DNA from: Quercus robur
Taxonomy: Eukaryota > Streptophyta > Magnoliopsida > Fagales > Fagaceae
DNA: 64,000 nucleotides
Assembly (NCBI RefSeq): GCF_932294415.1
Contig: NC_065539.1
Span: 33,668,001 to 33,732,000 of the forward strand
Direction of reading: 5' to 3'
Shown: positions 10,412-21,158 of the stretch, one piece after another
Layout of the letters: every line of letters starts with the position of its first letter
How positions within the stretch are numbered: the first letter of the stretch is position 1
The notes under the pieces: model-generated
The model's database searches: none
The model's input: only the letters and a program-made list of their open reading frames with translations
What the model was told of the DNA's origin: nothing
Program-made: the position numbers and the translations under genes

Positions 10412-11847
10412 TCTAGCTTACAACATGCTGGATTCAAATGGGAGTGAACATAATAAAGTGGGGAATGGGAAGCTAATTCACATATGGGATGACAAATGGC
10501 TGCCAACACCATCTACCTACAAAGTCATCTCACCTCCAAGTAATATCCCTCAATTCCCAATGGTCTCCTCCCTAATTGATCCAATGACAAGGTGGTGGAG
10601 AGTGAACATAATAAAGGCCGCCTTCCTTCCTTTTGAAGCGGAAACAATCCTAAAGATTCCCTTAAGTCATGACCTTCCTGAAGACAAAATCATTTGGATT
10701 GGAAATAGCCATGGGAACTTCACTGTAAAAAGTGTCTACCATCTAGCTTACAACATGCTGGATTCAAATGGGAGTGAAGAATGTTCAACCGGAGACCCGT
10801 GCAAACTGATTTGGAGGAAGCTTTGGCACTTAAATCTCCCACCTAAAATTAAGATCTTTTCTTGGAGAGCTTGTATTAATGGCCTTCCTACGATGGAAGC
10901 CGTAAACCAGAGAGGGATTTCCCATTCTAAGACCTGCCCGGTTTGTAAAAATGAAGCTGAAAATCTTGACCATGCTCTCCTTAGCTGCACTTCCTCATCA
11001 TTGGTCTGGAATTTTTGGCTGGAGAATCCGCTGAATACCCATGGTATTAAAAACTCTTTCCTTGACTCTACTATCTTCATTCTCTCCCATGCAACACCCC
11101 AAGACTCAGAGCTTTTCTTTACTATTGCTTGGGCCATCTGGTACAATAGAAACAAGGTTGTTCATGAGGGTTGTGGGCTCCCTCCCAATCAGGTGTGGCT
11201 TATGGCGAAGAGTAATGTTGAAAATTATGTAGGCTCGGCATTGTGGGATTTCAGTCTCCCAAGGGCTACCCCAACTTGCTGGGTTCCCCCTCCCCACGGC
11301 TTTCATAAAATAAATGTAGATGGGGCGTCTTCTGACTTGGAAAATTCTTCTAGCATCGGTGTTGTCATTAAAGATAGCTTTGGCAAAGTTGTAGCTGCTC
11401 TCAACAAGCCTCTTCAAGTTTGCTTTACTGCTGAACTTTCAGAAATAATGGCTCTGGAGCATGGTGTTCTTTTGGCTCAGGAGCTTCAGCTATCCAGGAT
11501 CATAATTGAATCAGATTCGCAGAACGCCATTCAAGCAGTCCAAGACAAGGCCACAGGCAGCAGCTATGGGCACATTGTGCAGAGTATTCTTCAAGCTTGT
11601 GAATCTTTTGAGACCTGCATCTTCAAACATTTAAGCAGAAACTTCAACTCCGTTGCTCATGAGCTTGCTCATTTTGCTAGAAGGTGCAGAAACCTCTGGA
11701 TTGGAGTCATGTCCCCTTGTGTAACTTCTTTTATTTCTAGCTGATATGTTTGTAATTTGAGCTTCTATCCTGCTCCGCAGGTAGTCTCTGTATGACTCTT
11801 TGTTATGGTTTAATTCCATACCATTTCCCTTTCAAAAAAAAAAAAAA
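10412..11847 (+). mobile_element. 5'-truncated LINE (plant L1 type) with TSD and poly(A)
   Basis: The insertion is bounded by the 11-bp direct repeats at 10401-10411 and 11848-11858 and ends in a poly(A) run (11834-11851). It contains only the 3' end of a LINE ORF2. The 5' end is unusual: 10408-10448 duplicates 10738-10778 of the same element, and 10442-10458 duplicates 10600-10616. This fits template switching during target-primed reverse transcription. Confidence 0.9.
10425..11744 (+). CDS. 3' part of LINE ORF2: zinc-binding RT domain plus RNase H
   Basis: One uninterrupted frame of 439 codons. Residues about 14-30 (VGNGKLIHIWDDKWLP) are the usual link after the LINE reverse transcriptase. 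Residues about 95-195 form the reverse-transcriptase zinc-binding domain (LWHLNLPPKIKIFSWRA, then CPVCKNEAENLDHALLSC). Residues about 290-425 form a plant-type RNase H (INVDGASS, AELSEIMALEHG, IIIESDSQNAI, NSVAHELAHFAR). The RT and endonuclease are missing, so it cannot move by itself. The start codon is an accident of the 5' rearrangement. The open frame suggests a fairly recent insertion; it is not a host gene. Confidence 0.85.
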   Translation: MLDSNGSEHNKVGNGKLIHIWDDKWLPTPSTYKVISPPSNIPQFPMVSSLIDPMTRWWRVNIIKAAFLPFEAETILKIPLSHDLPEDKIIWIGNSHGNFTVKSVYHLAYNMLDSNGSEECSTGDPCKLIWRKLWHLNLPPKIKIFSWRACINGLPTMEAVNQRGISHSKTCPVCKNEAENLDHALLSCTSSSLVWNFWLENPLNTHGIKNSFLDSTIFILSHATPQDSELFFTIAWAIWYNRNKVVHEGCGLPPNQVWLMAKSNVENYVGSALWDFSLPRATPTCWVPPPHGFHKINVDGASSDLENSSSIGVVIKDSFGKVVAALNKPLQVCFTAELSEIMALEHGVLLAQELQLSRIIIESDSQNAIQAVQDKATGSSYGHIVQSILQACESFETCIFKHLSRNFNSVAHELAHFARRCRNLWIGVMSPCVTSFISS

Positions 11848-11858
11848 AAAAGCCACCA
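11848..11858. repeat. Target-site duplication, right copy (LINE)
   Basis: AAAAGCCACCA, an exact match to 10401-10411. Confidence 0.85.
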
Positions 11859-12928
11859 AAACTCTACAAATATCTGCAACTCATGATGCAAATGTTCAAA
11901 CCAAAATTTCTCTTTTTATGGACAACTACCTCAGCTTGTCCAATAGTTAACCCATTTGTGTGTTTGAAGCAATTAAAGGTCCATGTAATGTAACCCATTC
12001 AGCAAAACTGGCTTAATGTCTGAATCATTCTAATCTAATTTATATTATTAGATGAACATGCTGCCTTAATGCAACCCAAAAAAAATCCAGCTGATCAGCA
12101 ACATTAGCCAAAAGTACCAAATCCAATACACCTCGAGTGCATTAAAACAGACAAGCAACCTAGCCTACCAAGGTTAAACCAAAGTGTGATCAAATACAAT
12201 AATTAGCATTCCAAATAACATAGATACTACAGATCCCAAACTCAAGGTCAAGGATGTTAGATAGCCAAATAAGGTCAAATCCATCACCTAACAATAAAAA
12301 ATTTCAAAGAAATTAAAACATTTACTGGTCCTAGCAGATTCACAAAATTTCTAAAAGTACCAGCATCCTGCTTAAAGTCAGATATGTAGGTTTTCTGGAT
12401 ATCATTGTTGTAACCAAATCATACCTTCATCAAAACAGCATGAATCCTAAATCAAACACCACAGCAAATCCATACTAAGTCCCACAAAGCAAATCTGCCT
12501 CTGAATTGGAGCAACAATCACTAAAATTCAATCATGACCACAAACACCTAATGGAAAATTCCAAATAACACAGAAAATGAGACAGGTAATTTTCTTGGGA
12601 ACCTTACAAAGAAGAACCCAATGCGGATTATACTCGTATGCAAGACGATTTCTCAGATAGAAAATACCTGAGACAGTCCCCACCCATGTTGGATGGGTAG
12701 AACTTTAAGTAGATAAAACTTGCATTAACTCAAAGATGAACCACATAAGCAGAGAGTCCTGTTCAGCTCAACAGCATATTTACGCACAGACTAATGCTCA
12801 CTATATCTCCAGGCAAAATACAACAACCTATTCTAATTAAGTTAAGAATTCCATTTGTGTATTATTTTATAAAAACATGTTAAATTAAATAAAAGATATT
12901 GAGAGAGAAAATAAAAGCAGGAGACCCG
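11859..12928. other. Non-coding stretch downstream of the SMAP1-like gene
   Basis: No ORF of note and no repeat structure recognised. Composition is less AT-extreme than the rest. Part of it could be 3' UTR or UTR introns of the minus-strand gene at 13453, but nothing in the sequence proves this. Confidence 0.4.
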
Positions 12929-13005
12929 TTTGGATAGAGGGGGAGTAAAGTAGAGTTGGCACTAATTTCCTGTCAACTCTACTCTACTCCCCCTCAATCC
13001 AAATA
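12929..13005. repeat. Short perfect-stem foldback (MITE-like)
   Basis: GTTTGGATAGAGGGGGAGTA at the left is mirrored by CTCCCCCTCAATCCAAAT at the right, giving about 30 bp of near-perfect stem around a loop of about 15 bp. The GTTTGGAT terminus is shared with several other MITEs in this window. No clear TSD was found. Confidence 0.65.
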
Positions 13006-13452
13006 CATCCACAACAGGGCTACATCTTTCACTCCTTTAAATTAATAATAAATTATAATGGAATCCACATTTATATATAATGGGGTTTTGACTTGCATAT
13101 TGATTCTTCGTTCTTCAATCACACGAGTTATCTAGCAATCACATTCCCTTGAATTTTCTTTTATTTTCAATCGATTTTCTAAGCAACCAAACAGAGGAAA
13201 TTTTCTCTGCAATTTACAGAAACCCTAAAAAAAAAAAAAGTAAAACATAAAAATCACCATAACTCAAGAACATGGCAAAAATATTTAAAGATTCAACAAG
13301 GTCGAAACTAGATATCTACAGATATTCATATATTGAATTAAAGCGGCAGACACATAGTTTCATAACAGAGAAATAAAAAGATTTTAAAACAGAGCCTAGA
13401 AAAGAAGAAACATTCATAAATCATGATGATAAAGATGAAGACGAAGACGGGT

Positions 13453-13641
13453 TCAATTGATGTCAGAGTCATCGAAGTCGTCTTCGAATGCGTTGTAGAA
13501 ATCGGCATCGGCGAGCTTGCTGTCCATGGAGATGACGCCCTCACCGAAGATCTCGAGTGGATCAACGTCGTCCACGTCCATGGCCATAGTCGAAGGCTGG
13601 TCGTCCATGTCCGCGAAGAAGTCCATCGGCATTGCTCTCAT
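13453..13641 (-). CDS. SMAP1: Small acidic protein 1-type protein (62 aa)
   Basis: The minus strand has a complete 62-codon frame. The protein starts MRAMPMDFFADMDDQPSTMA, has VDPLEIFGEGV in the middle and ends LADADFYNAFEDDFDDSDIN. Length, strong acidity and the terminal Phe/Asp-rich segment match SMAP1/SMAP2 of plants. In Arabidopsis, SMAP1 acts in the response to the synthetic auxin 2,4-D and is linked to the COP9 signalosome/cullin system (established knowledge). The ATG has a purine-rich upstream context, and a TATA box lies about 80 bp upstream. No intron interrupts the coding part. The codon bias explains an open frame on the opposite strand, which I do not consider a gene. Confidence 0.85.
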   Translation of the reverse strand: MRAMPMDFFADMDDQPSTMAMDVDDVDPLEIFGEGVISMDSKLADADFYNAFEDDFDDSDIN

Positions 13642-13721
13642 CTCCTTCTAGGGCTTTGCTAATTCGGTTTTCTGATAAAATATCTCTCGCTTCTGTAGGT
13701 TCTAGAGGAATTATTGCAAAG

Positions 13722-13730
13722 CTTTATATA
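13722..13730 (-). promoter_or_regulatory. TATA box of the SMAP1-like gene
   Basis: TATATAAAG on the minus strand, 81 bp upstream of the ATG at 13641. This would put transcription start near 13690-13700 and give a short 5' UTR. Confidence 0.6.
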
Positions 13731-14029
13731 ATGAGGGTGAGTTCACTCAAATTTCTTTTTCTTTTTTTTAAAAGGCGTATTGTTTGACGGCGTGTCGTTT
13801 TATTTAAAAGTTTAGTACACCAGTCCTTCTATCCAAAAAAAAAAAAAAAAACTTCCATACGTTCTTACAAAGTTACAATCCTACCCAAGTGACCCAACCT
13901 TTATCACAAAAAGTTTCGTACTCCACCTTCTATTTTTTTTAAAAAAAATGCCACACGTTAAAAAATAATAATAAAACTCACGTAGAAATCAATTTCAACT
14001 TCTTAAAAAAAAAAAAAATTTAAAAATGA

Positions 14030-14393
14030 TAAATTACAATTTACTCATTTATGGTTTGGCCAAAATTTAAATTATCTATCTGTAGTTTGAAATTTAATAC
14101 TTTAGGCACTTGAGGCTAACTTAATTAGAATTCCGTAATCCACATCTGTTAAAAAATTGCTAAATATGTAATTTTGTTCTACTTTTATGTCTCTATTTTC
14201 CAAAAACATAAAAATACAAGATCAAATAAGATAAAAAAGAATCCAGCAGAATACTTGTATCGTGAGATTTCAAACCATAGGTAGACAACTTGAATTTTGG
14301 TCAAATTTCAGATGTGTAAAGTGTCAAATTTCAAACCATAAATAGGTAACTTAAATTTTAGTCAAACTATAGGTAGATAAGTTGTAATTTGTG
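14030..14393. mobile_element. MITE-like element with long inverted ends
   Basis: The left end (AAATTACAATTTACTCATTT...GGTTTGGCCAAAATTTAAA) is the imperfect inverse of the right end (TTTAAATTTTAGTCAAACTA...GATAAGTTGTAATTTGT). A second inner inverse pair is built on 'TTTGAAATTTAATACTTTA'. No coding capacity. The TSD could not be fixed. Confidence 0.55.
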
Positions 14394-17215
14394 TTGTGAA
14401 TAATACACAAAATAATAAAGGAAGAATAAGGATAACACAAAAGACAAACAGAAATAGATAACTTGGAGGCACAAAATTGTTATCTTTAGACAATATTTGC
14501 CCCCACACTCTTGTTACTAAATGATTATCGCAAATTTATCCCCATGATACAACCAAGTTGTTGGGTTCTACAGATAGCAATTCTGAAAAATAACCACAGG
14601 ATTTCTTGTGTTTTTCTCTAACTTACTATTTTGTGGAGTCAGTTGTTTTTCAAGTGAACATAAATCTCTATTTATACCTATAGGGTTATATTTCATCAAA
14701 AGGCACGTATGGAGAGTCAAAATGTTTCATAAAACCGTTCACAAAGCTTGATACCTCTTCAAACATTCAGAACAGTTACAAGAAAATTCTGTAGAAAATT
14801 TAGTTTTATGAGTTTCGATCGGTCGAGAGTTCCTTTCGTTCAATTGAATGCTCTTTTCAATCAATCGAATAGTGATCAAATCATCCAAAGACTCCAGGAT
14901 TATTTTCTTACTATTTCAATCGATCGAGCCAAAGCTTCAACTGGTTGAAAATACTGAATTTTAAATTTTCACTTAGAAAATTCCAAAACTTGAATTTTTA
15001 CTTTATGAAACAATACTCTCCAAACTCGAACATCGTTATTACAACCTATCCATATATATACCTATATATACAACAATTTGCCCCAAAGAAAACTTCCATT
15101 TTCATTTCTTCCTCTCTTTCCCTTTTCAACATTGTGGAATGCGTAAGGAAAAATTCTAATAACATCCCTCAAACTGCAAACTTACAATATTCTTTCAGTT
15201 CTTCCGCACTCTCTGTTTCATATATTGAATTTTTTTCAATGGTCAAGCGTTTTCTGTAAAATTTGGTAAGCTTTTGAACAAAATTATATACTACTTTCTC
15301 AATTGAATTATCTTGTGTATTGTACCTTTTCAACTACGCATGAATTATATGAAATGTGTTATAGAAAATTTGATTATGAATAAAAAATTATGACTCTAAA
15401 GAGTCTAAACAAACAAAAAAAAAAAGTCTCATCGCACGCACAAAGCGAGTGTGATGAGGCTAGTAATTAATAGTTTTTTTTTTTTACTGTACTTTTTTTA
15501 AAATGTTATTTTCAACTCAAAAACATATTTTGATGAACCTTAAAGTAATTGGTTTTAGTCCATAAATAATTTAAAGTGATCAATTTTAGTTCTAATGAAA
15601 TAATGACATATCATTATTTCATTGGAAATAAAATTTTGTTGTGTAGTGTCATCCAATTTTGTAACGAAAATTGTAGTGTAGCTAAGGAGAAAAGGAAAAC
15701 AAGAACACATCAAAAGCACCAATAATATGTAGAAAAATATGATTGAAACCTAGGAAAATAAAGTTTGGTAAATTCAATAATTAAAATCACTAGGGTATTA
15801 AGAGTTTGTCCACCAATATTGTTAAGCATCCACTACCAATCCAATTTAGTACACAATTGAGAAAGTAAACACATAAACTATCCAATTGGAAGATTTAGAA
15901 ATGAGCTTTATTAATAAAACTCTCTTTGGCTGATTATATTCATCAATTGTTCCAACAATTTAGTCTAGAAAATAATAACTTTTCTAGAAAAACTCAAGAA
16001 CATCACATACCCTAGAGGCGATACTATGGCTAAAGTAATATCTAACAAAATTACCACATTTTACTAGAGAGATTATTAAATCATATTCTAACAATAAGAA
16101 GATTCAAGAATATACTTATGAATTAATTAGAAATTAAATACCAATCTAGCAAAACAATTATGAAAAAGAGAACAATTTATTACAATTATCAAAACGTGAA
16201 AAACATGCTTGGATTGAATAGTGGACAACTCACAACATTGGAGATTCACCCCTAACCCTAGCTTAGGTTCTTAAACTTTAATAGAGAATAAAAAAATCTC
16301 ACAACTTGATGAAAAATAAGGTTTTCCAGCAGCCCAAAAATGTGGCTTCCCTTGTATCACTTTAATATTTATAATATTCAAAACCCTAAAATACATGCTT
16401 CCCAAAAAGGAAAATATAAAATGTCAATTCCTGTTTTTCAACAGCAAGTCAACTTCCAGGTCAGTCTTGGCCTTGAATACGGCAGATTCTAAAGTTTTGG
16501 TAAACTAAAAAGTTTTAGATCTTTAAGTCCAATTTTCGTGGCCACAAGAATCAAGTCAATCAGATATCGGAGTAAAAAGATATGGCCAAAATACCAAAAT
16601 TGGTATGAATATTTCCATGCCAAGATTTTTTCCATCTGTGGCTCAAAACAAATTTCTCTCTTTTCTTTTATGTTTCCACACATCTTTTACTCATTAAATT
16701 CTTTAAAAGCCACTTCTCAATTGATCTTCACCCTTGGATTCTCTTGGCTTCATGTCTGCATACTTAGCTCATTGGTTTTAATCTCCTACAAAAGAAAAAT
16801 ACACGCAAGGAGTATATTTTAGAGAAACTTGCAAACTCTCATATTTACGTGTAAGTATGGAAATAAACACAAAATAGATGTTATAATGCCTTCCAAAACT
16901 AAGATAATATTGTACATTTAAGCTATTATCAGTATGCAAGGATGGAGCTATGCTTGGACCTATGAGAAAAGGCAAAACATAATATGTATAAAGCCTGGTT
17001 TTGAATTTGGGTCCTAAAAAATTTAAACTTGGGCCCCAAATAACTAACTTAAAACCAAAAAATAGCTCAAATAACAACACAAAATCACACTATTGCTCAG
17101 GTGGTAACAACAACAACAAAATATAGAGACCAATACGATGATTGAGGAAATTACAAATATAGATCCTCCTGGTATGTACTATTACAATGTATTTGATCTC
17201 CCTTTCTCATCTTTT
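14394..17215. other. AT-rich intergenic region, no gene recognised
   Basis: No convincing coding frame. A hairpin followed by CTAGT at about 15426-15464 looks like a Helitron 3' terminus but lacks a partner end. Short ORFs at 14748-15259 and 16489-16822 have low-complexity, AT-driven products and are not supported as genes. Confidence 0.5.
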
Positions 17216-17426
17216 TTTTAGCAAATTTGGGATTTTGAAAATTCTATCACACACACACACACACATCATTTTTTTTTTCCCCCAATACTTCCATGCTTTC
17301 ACAAAAAGTACACTTTTCTTATTCAAATTTTCATTAAAATTTGATTCTTTTTACAAGTTTTTGTCTGGGTTCTAAATGATTTATGAAATTTATCTCAAAG
17401 CATTAGCATAGGATAATTGCAGCTTA
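17216..17426. repeat. Direct duplication, copy 1 (Helitron empty site)
   Basis: This segment (AGCAAATTTGGGATTTTG, a (CA)n tract, TACACTTTTCTTATTCAAA|TTTTCATTAAA, to AGGATAATTGCAG) is repeated at 17722-17833 and continues at 22079-22172. The second copy is split exactly between A and T by the Helitron, so copy 1 is an unoccupied paralogous site. The copies differ by a few substitutions and in (CA)n length. Confidence 0.85.
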
Positions 17427-17649
17427 AGGGTCTGTTTGGGATCTACTTATTTTGCTGAAATTGAAAACTTTTTACTGAAAATACTGTAGATAAAGGTAAA
17501 AGTTAGCTGAAATAATATAATGGAACCAATGAATTGCAGCTTAAGGGTCTGTTTGGGATCTACTTATTTTGCTGAAATTGAAAACTTTTTACTGAAAATA
17601 CTGTAGATAAAGGTAAAAGTTAGCTGAAATAATATAATGGAACCAATGA
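17416..17649. repeat. Exact 117-bp tandem duplication inside a MITE
   Basis: The unit beginning ATTGCAGCTTAAGGGTCTG occurs at 17416 and again at 17533 with no difference that I can see. It covers the left end of the MITE described at 17427-17712. Confidence 0.85.
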
Positions 17650-17712
17650 ATAGTATCAAAAAGTACAGTGGGATCCATAAATAGTAAAATAAGCTGGCAA
17701 AAATAATCTTTA
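17427..17712. mobile_element. MITE, 'GTTTGGGATCTACTTATTTTGCTG' family, copy 1
   Basis: Starts GGGTCTGTTTGGGATC, contains GTAGATAAAGGTAAAAGTTA and AGTACAGTGGGATCCATAAA, and ends TTACCAAACGGAT. A reversed copy lies at 22173-22410. Non-coding; contains the 117-bp duplication. Confidence 0.6.
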
Positions 17713-17721
17713 CCAAACGGA

Positions 17722-17833
17722 TTTTAGCAAATTTGGGATTTTGAGGATTCTATCACACACACACACACACATACATCCATTTTTTCTTCAATACTTCCAT
17801 GCTTTCACAAAAAGTACACTTTCTTTATTCAAA
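17722..17833. repeat. Direct duplication, copy 2, left part
   Basis: Matches 17217-17327 up to ...TTATTCAAA, where the Helitron begins. The remainder of this copy is at 22079-22172. Confidence 0.85.
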
Positions 17834-17964
17834 TCATCAATATATATAAAAGCAGAGACCTCATGCGGGGGAGCATGAGGTTCTGCCACATGTGGCACTC
17901 TAATTTTGCATTTGGCCTAATCATTAACTTTCTTCCTACTCTTCCTACTATACTTCAAAACATA

Positions 17965-18235
17965 GTGTTCATTTGGATAGCACTTAAAAGTGCTGCGTCT
18001 GCGTTTTCTCTCTCTTTTTTTTTTTTTTTTTTTCAGCCGCAACTGTTGACTCGGTCTTCTGTGAACAGTGTATTTGTGCATTGTTCACGGGTCCCACAAA
18101 CTCCACTTTTTATCAACTTTTTCATTAAAAATGGATCCCACAGTACTATTCACACATTTAAAAATTATTTTGCTACAGTGTTTTTAGTTTTCAGTTTTCA
18201 GTTTCAGCAAAATAAGTTCTATCCAAACAAACCCG
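17965..18235. mobile_element. MITE with TTTGGATAG/CTATCCAAA ends
   Basis: The left TTTGGATAGCACTTAAAAG and the right AGTTCTATCCAAACAAACCC form imperfect inverted ends. The interior carries GTGAACAGTG and CACAGTACTATTCACACATT. A related copy lies at 42047-42315. It lies inside the Helitron. Confidence 0.65.
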
Positions 18236-18473
18236 TAGGCTGGCGTTTTAAACTTCATTAAAGGCAAGAAGCTTAAGATGACAAATTAGAGCAAATTACA
18301 AGCCCAAGTGTAACTCTATTGATTGTCCCCACGTTTAGATGATGGTAATTGATTGTTCCCACGTTTAGCTCATTTCAAAACTAAGATTTATAATCTCAAT
18401 GTATTGATTGGCTAAGTCAATCAATTCTGAAGATTAAAAGATATCAACGTTTTTAGTCTTTTAGACTTCAGTA

Positions 18474-19130
18474 TTGGACTCTTCCACTACTAATTTATTT
18501 ATTTTTTCTGAAATCAAAGAGTTTCTCCCATTGTATCATGTTATAAAAACTTGTTATAGTCCTATAGCTCACCGGACAAAGAAAAGTGAACCGGTGTATT
18601 GTTTTTTTTTAAGAATAACCCAAATGCCATTATATTTATATACCTCTGATTTTATTCTCTCACTTTGCCTTTGCTTCTTCCATCGATACCAATCTGCTTT
18701 GAAGCTTACATCTTCCTCTGATAGCTGTGTATCAGATTCAAACTTCATTCCTTCTTTGCTAAACTCAAGGTATTTTTTGCCTTCTATTTTCTTCACTCCT
18801 TTTTATTATTTAAATAGTTATGTTGTCTACTTGAATATCAAATGGGTATTTGCACGCAAACTGTTTGTTAAAATGCCCAAGTGTTTTGCTCTTTTTTTTT
18901 TTCTTCTTTTTTTAGAATTTGATTTTGATAACATTCCTCCTATTTCATTTGGCCAGCCCCTAATAGAAATGAATAATAGGATGAAATTACCCTTTAACTT
19001 TAACTTTTGTGATTTTACTTTTCTGATATATAAATCTCCACATGGAACAAAGTCTCACCAAGGAAGAAGCTGAGTTGGTTCTAAGTAGTAATGGAAGCCA
19101 TGAAAGTAGAATGCATGGATTTTTTTAAAG
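18474..19130 (+). other. Helitron interior, possible captured UTR/exon fragment
   Basis: 18560-18775 reads like a leader exon ending in AACTCAAG|GTATTTTTTG (a good splice donor), followed by a T-rich stretch and then ATGGAACAAAGTCTCACC at 19041 with a short open frame. Helitrons often capture such gene pieces. I recognise no family, so the source is unknown. Confidence 0.25.
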
Positions 19131-19271
19131 CTCTTTGATTTTTTTTTTTTTTTTTTTTTTTGCTTACTGTGTCGATGTTATGGACTAAATGTCAAAATTA
19201 TTTTGTATAGGTACTATTGTTTTAGTTGAGGGCACAATTTGATGTGTTTTGATGTTTGTGTTTGCTGTTCA

Positions 19272-19951
19272 AGGTTTTTTTTCAAAATAACACTGATTTT
19301 CAAACAATTTCGTTAGTTAACACGTTTTCAAAACTATATAGGAAACTAACATCTCTAGTCAAACTCAATTTTGGAATGCTAAACTTGAGTCCACTAGACT
19401 CGTTTTTTGGTAAATTGAAATCAAGCCTTACATACTCGATTTTGGTACTCACAACAAAAACAAAAACAACGAAGAGAAAAACCAAAAAATCATCTTCTCA
19501 AACAATCAAACACAACAACCCATTTCCAAAACTCTTCTTCTCCAACAATCAAACACAACAACCAAGAAAAACAACGAAATCAACAAACCCAAGACCCACC
19601 TGAGGTTTTGCTTAGATCAGATCGGACAGGTTTTGCTGGAGTTGCTGGGATCGGATCGAAACTATGAGGACACCAAAGCTCACCTAGGTTTTGCTCGGAT
19701 TGGATCAGACCTAGGTTTTGCTAGAGTTGAGTTTTGCCCGAGTTTGTTGAAGGTAAGAATTGCTTTGAAATTTCAATGAAATCGAGTCCAATAAGGTCAA
19801 GTTCTATGTTGAAATCGAGTTCATTGTACTCGATTTAGACACCGAAATCGAGTTTATTGCACTCAAGATGTTAGTTTTCTAAATTTTTTTGAAAACATGC
19901 AAACTAACAAAATTGTTTGAAAATCAGTGTTATTTTGAAAAAAAAAAAATC
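19272..19951. mobile_element. Mutator-like MITE, about 60-bp terminal inverted repeats
   Basis: The left end (TTTTTTTTCAAAATAACACT, then GATTTTCAAACAATTTCGTT) is the inverse of the right end (AATCAGTGTTATTTTGAAAA), with about 60 bp of high similarity. Flanks TTGCTGTTCA (19262-19271) and TTGTTGTTCA (19952-19961) form a 10-bp TSD with one mismatch, the size range of Mutator-like elements. The interior repeats AGGTTTTGCT...GGATCGGATC phrases and codes for nothing clear. Confidence 0.8.
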
Positions 19952-20049
19952 TTGTTGTTCACTAGTAGAGGGATATTGCTCCATTGGATGTGAATGGTGA
20001 TGTTGGCGTCTCAGACAAAGATTGTGAGGTACATGACTTTGATATCAAG

Positions 20050-20060
20050 GTTTCTGATTT
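20050..20060. repeat. Target-site duplication, left copy (second LINE)
   Basis: GTTTCTGATTT, repeated exactly at 21493-21503 after the poly(A) tail. Confidence 0.85.
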
Positions 20061-20105
20061 TTATGTATCACTAACCAGGCTGATTGCATTGTTTGGCCAA
20101 GATGC

Positions 20106-21158
20106 AGGGACGGAGTTCATTCGGTAAAATCCAAATATCAATTACTTTATGAGCTAGACACTCAGAACAGAGCATTAGGGTCAGATATGACAAGCAAGAG
20201 AGTTTTTTGGAGGCGCCTTTGGAAGATGAAGGTACCGAATAAGATTAAAAATTTTCTATGGCATGCGTGCTCCAAAGCTTTGCCCACAAGATGCAATTTA
20301 CTTCGGAGGAAAGTGCTGGAAGATCCGACATGCCCACACTGTGGTACTGAAAATGAAAACACGTTGCACGCGTTATGGGAGTGCACTCAGCTACGCATGG
20401 TATGGGAAAAGGTTTTTGGATGGATTTTAAAAGACCACCCAAGTATATCGCAGGTCACAGACCTGGTGGCTCTAGTTGGCGAGCATGCAAATCAATTGGT
20501 GATGTTTGCTACAATAGCTTGGTTCATTTGGGGCCGAAGGAACAAGGTGAGGTGTAATGAACCAAGTATACCACTGGGTAAAATTCTGGAGAGTGCCGCT
20601 TCATTGCTGAGGGATTTTCAATGCCATTCCCGATCTGGTATGAAGGCGTTGATGTAGCGAAGCATCAAATGGAAACCACCAGAAGGAGCGATAGTGAAGA
20701 CAAATTTTGACGATGCTTTGTTTGTTGAATCAGACCAGGCAGGAATAGGGGTGGTTGTTCGAAATAATAGGGGGCAAGTCATGGTGGCTTTAGCAAAAAA
20801 TATACCCAAACCAACATCCTCAAAGATACTGGAAGTTCTGGCAGCACGCAGAGCAATTCAGTTCGTGCTTGAGCTGGGGTTTGTGCATTCCATTTTTGAA
20901 GGAGACGCAAAAATGGTTGTTAAAGCACTTGCTAATGGAAATTGCTCAATCCCTAGTATCGGTCACATTGTAAAAAACATTGAGTCTATTAGTGGTTTGT
21001 TACGAACCAAATCCCTCTCTCATGTTAGGAGGCAAGGAAACACCACGGCCCATGCCTTAGCGCAGAGAGCGAGGCTTTCGTTTCCTGTTTTAATTTGGAT
21101 GGAGGATGTTCCACCAAATATTTATCATTTTGTATCTACTGATTTTCCTATATCTTAA
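20106..21158 (+). pseudogene. LINE ORF2 3' fragment (zinc-binding RT, RNase H)
   Basis: The frame from about 20106 reads RDGVHSVKSKYQLLYELD, then FWRRLWKMKVPNKIKNFLWH and CPHCGTENENTLHALWEC, the zinc-binding domain that follows LINE reverse transcriptase. A stop at about 20655 (GMKALM*) interrupts it. The RNase H continues at 20694-21158 (FDDALFVESDQAGIG, VLAARRAIQFVLELG, IFEGDAKMVVKAL, GNTTAHALAQRAR). The first RNase H Asp lies in TNFDDA. Not a host gene. Confidence 0.85.

Noticed and set aside
10425-11744. Host RNase H-like gene
   Set aside because: The frame lies between exact TSDs with a poly(A) tail and carries the LINE zinc-binding domain; it is a retroposed fragment.
13423-13662. 79-codon ORF opposite the SMAP1-like gene
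   Set aside because: Shadow of the acidic coding strand; no family features, while the minus-strand product matches in length and sequence pattern.
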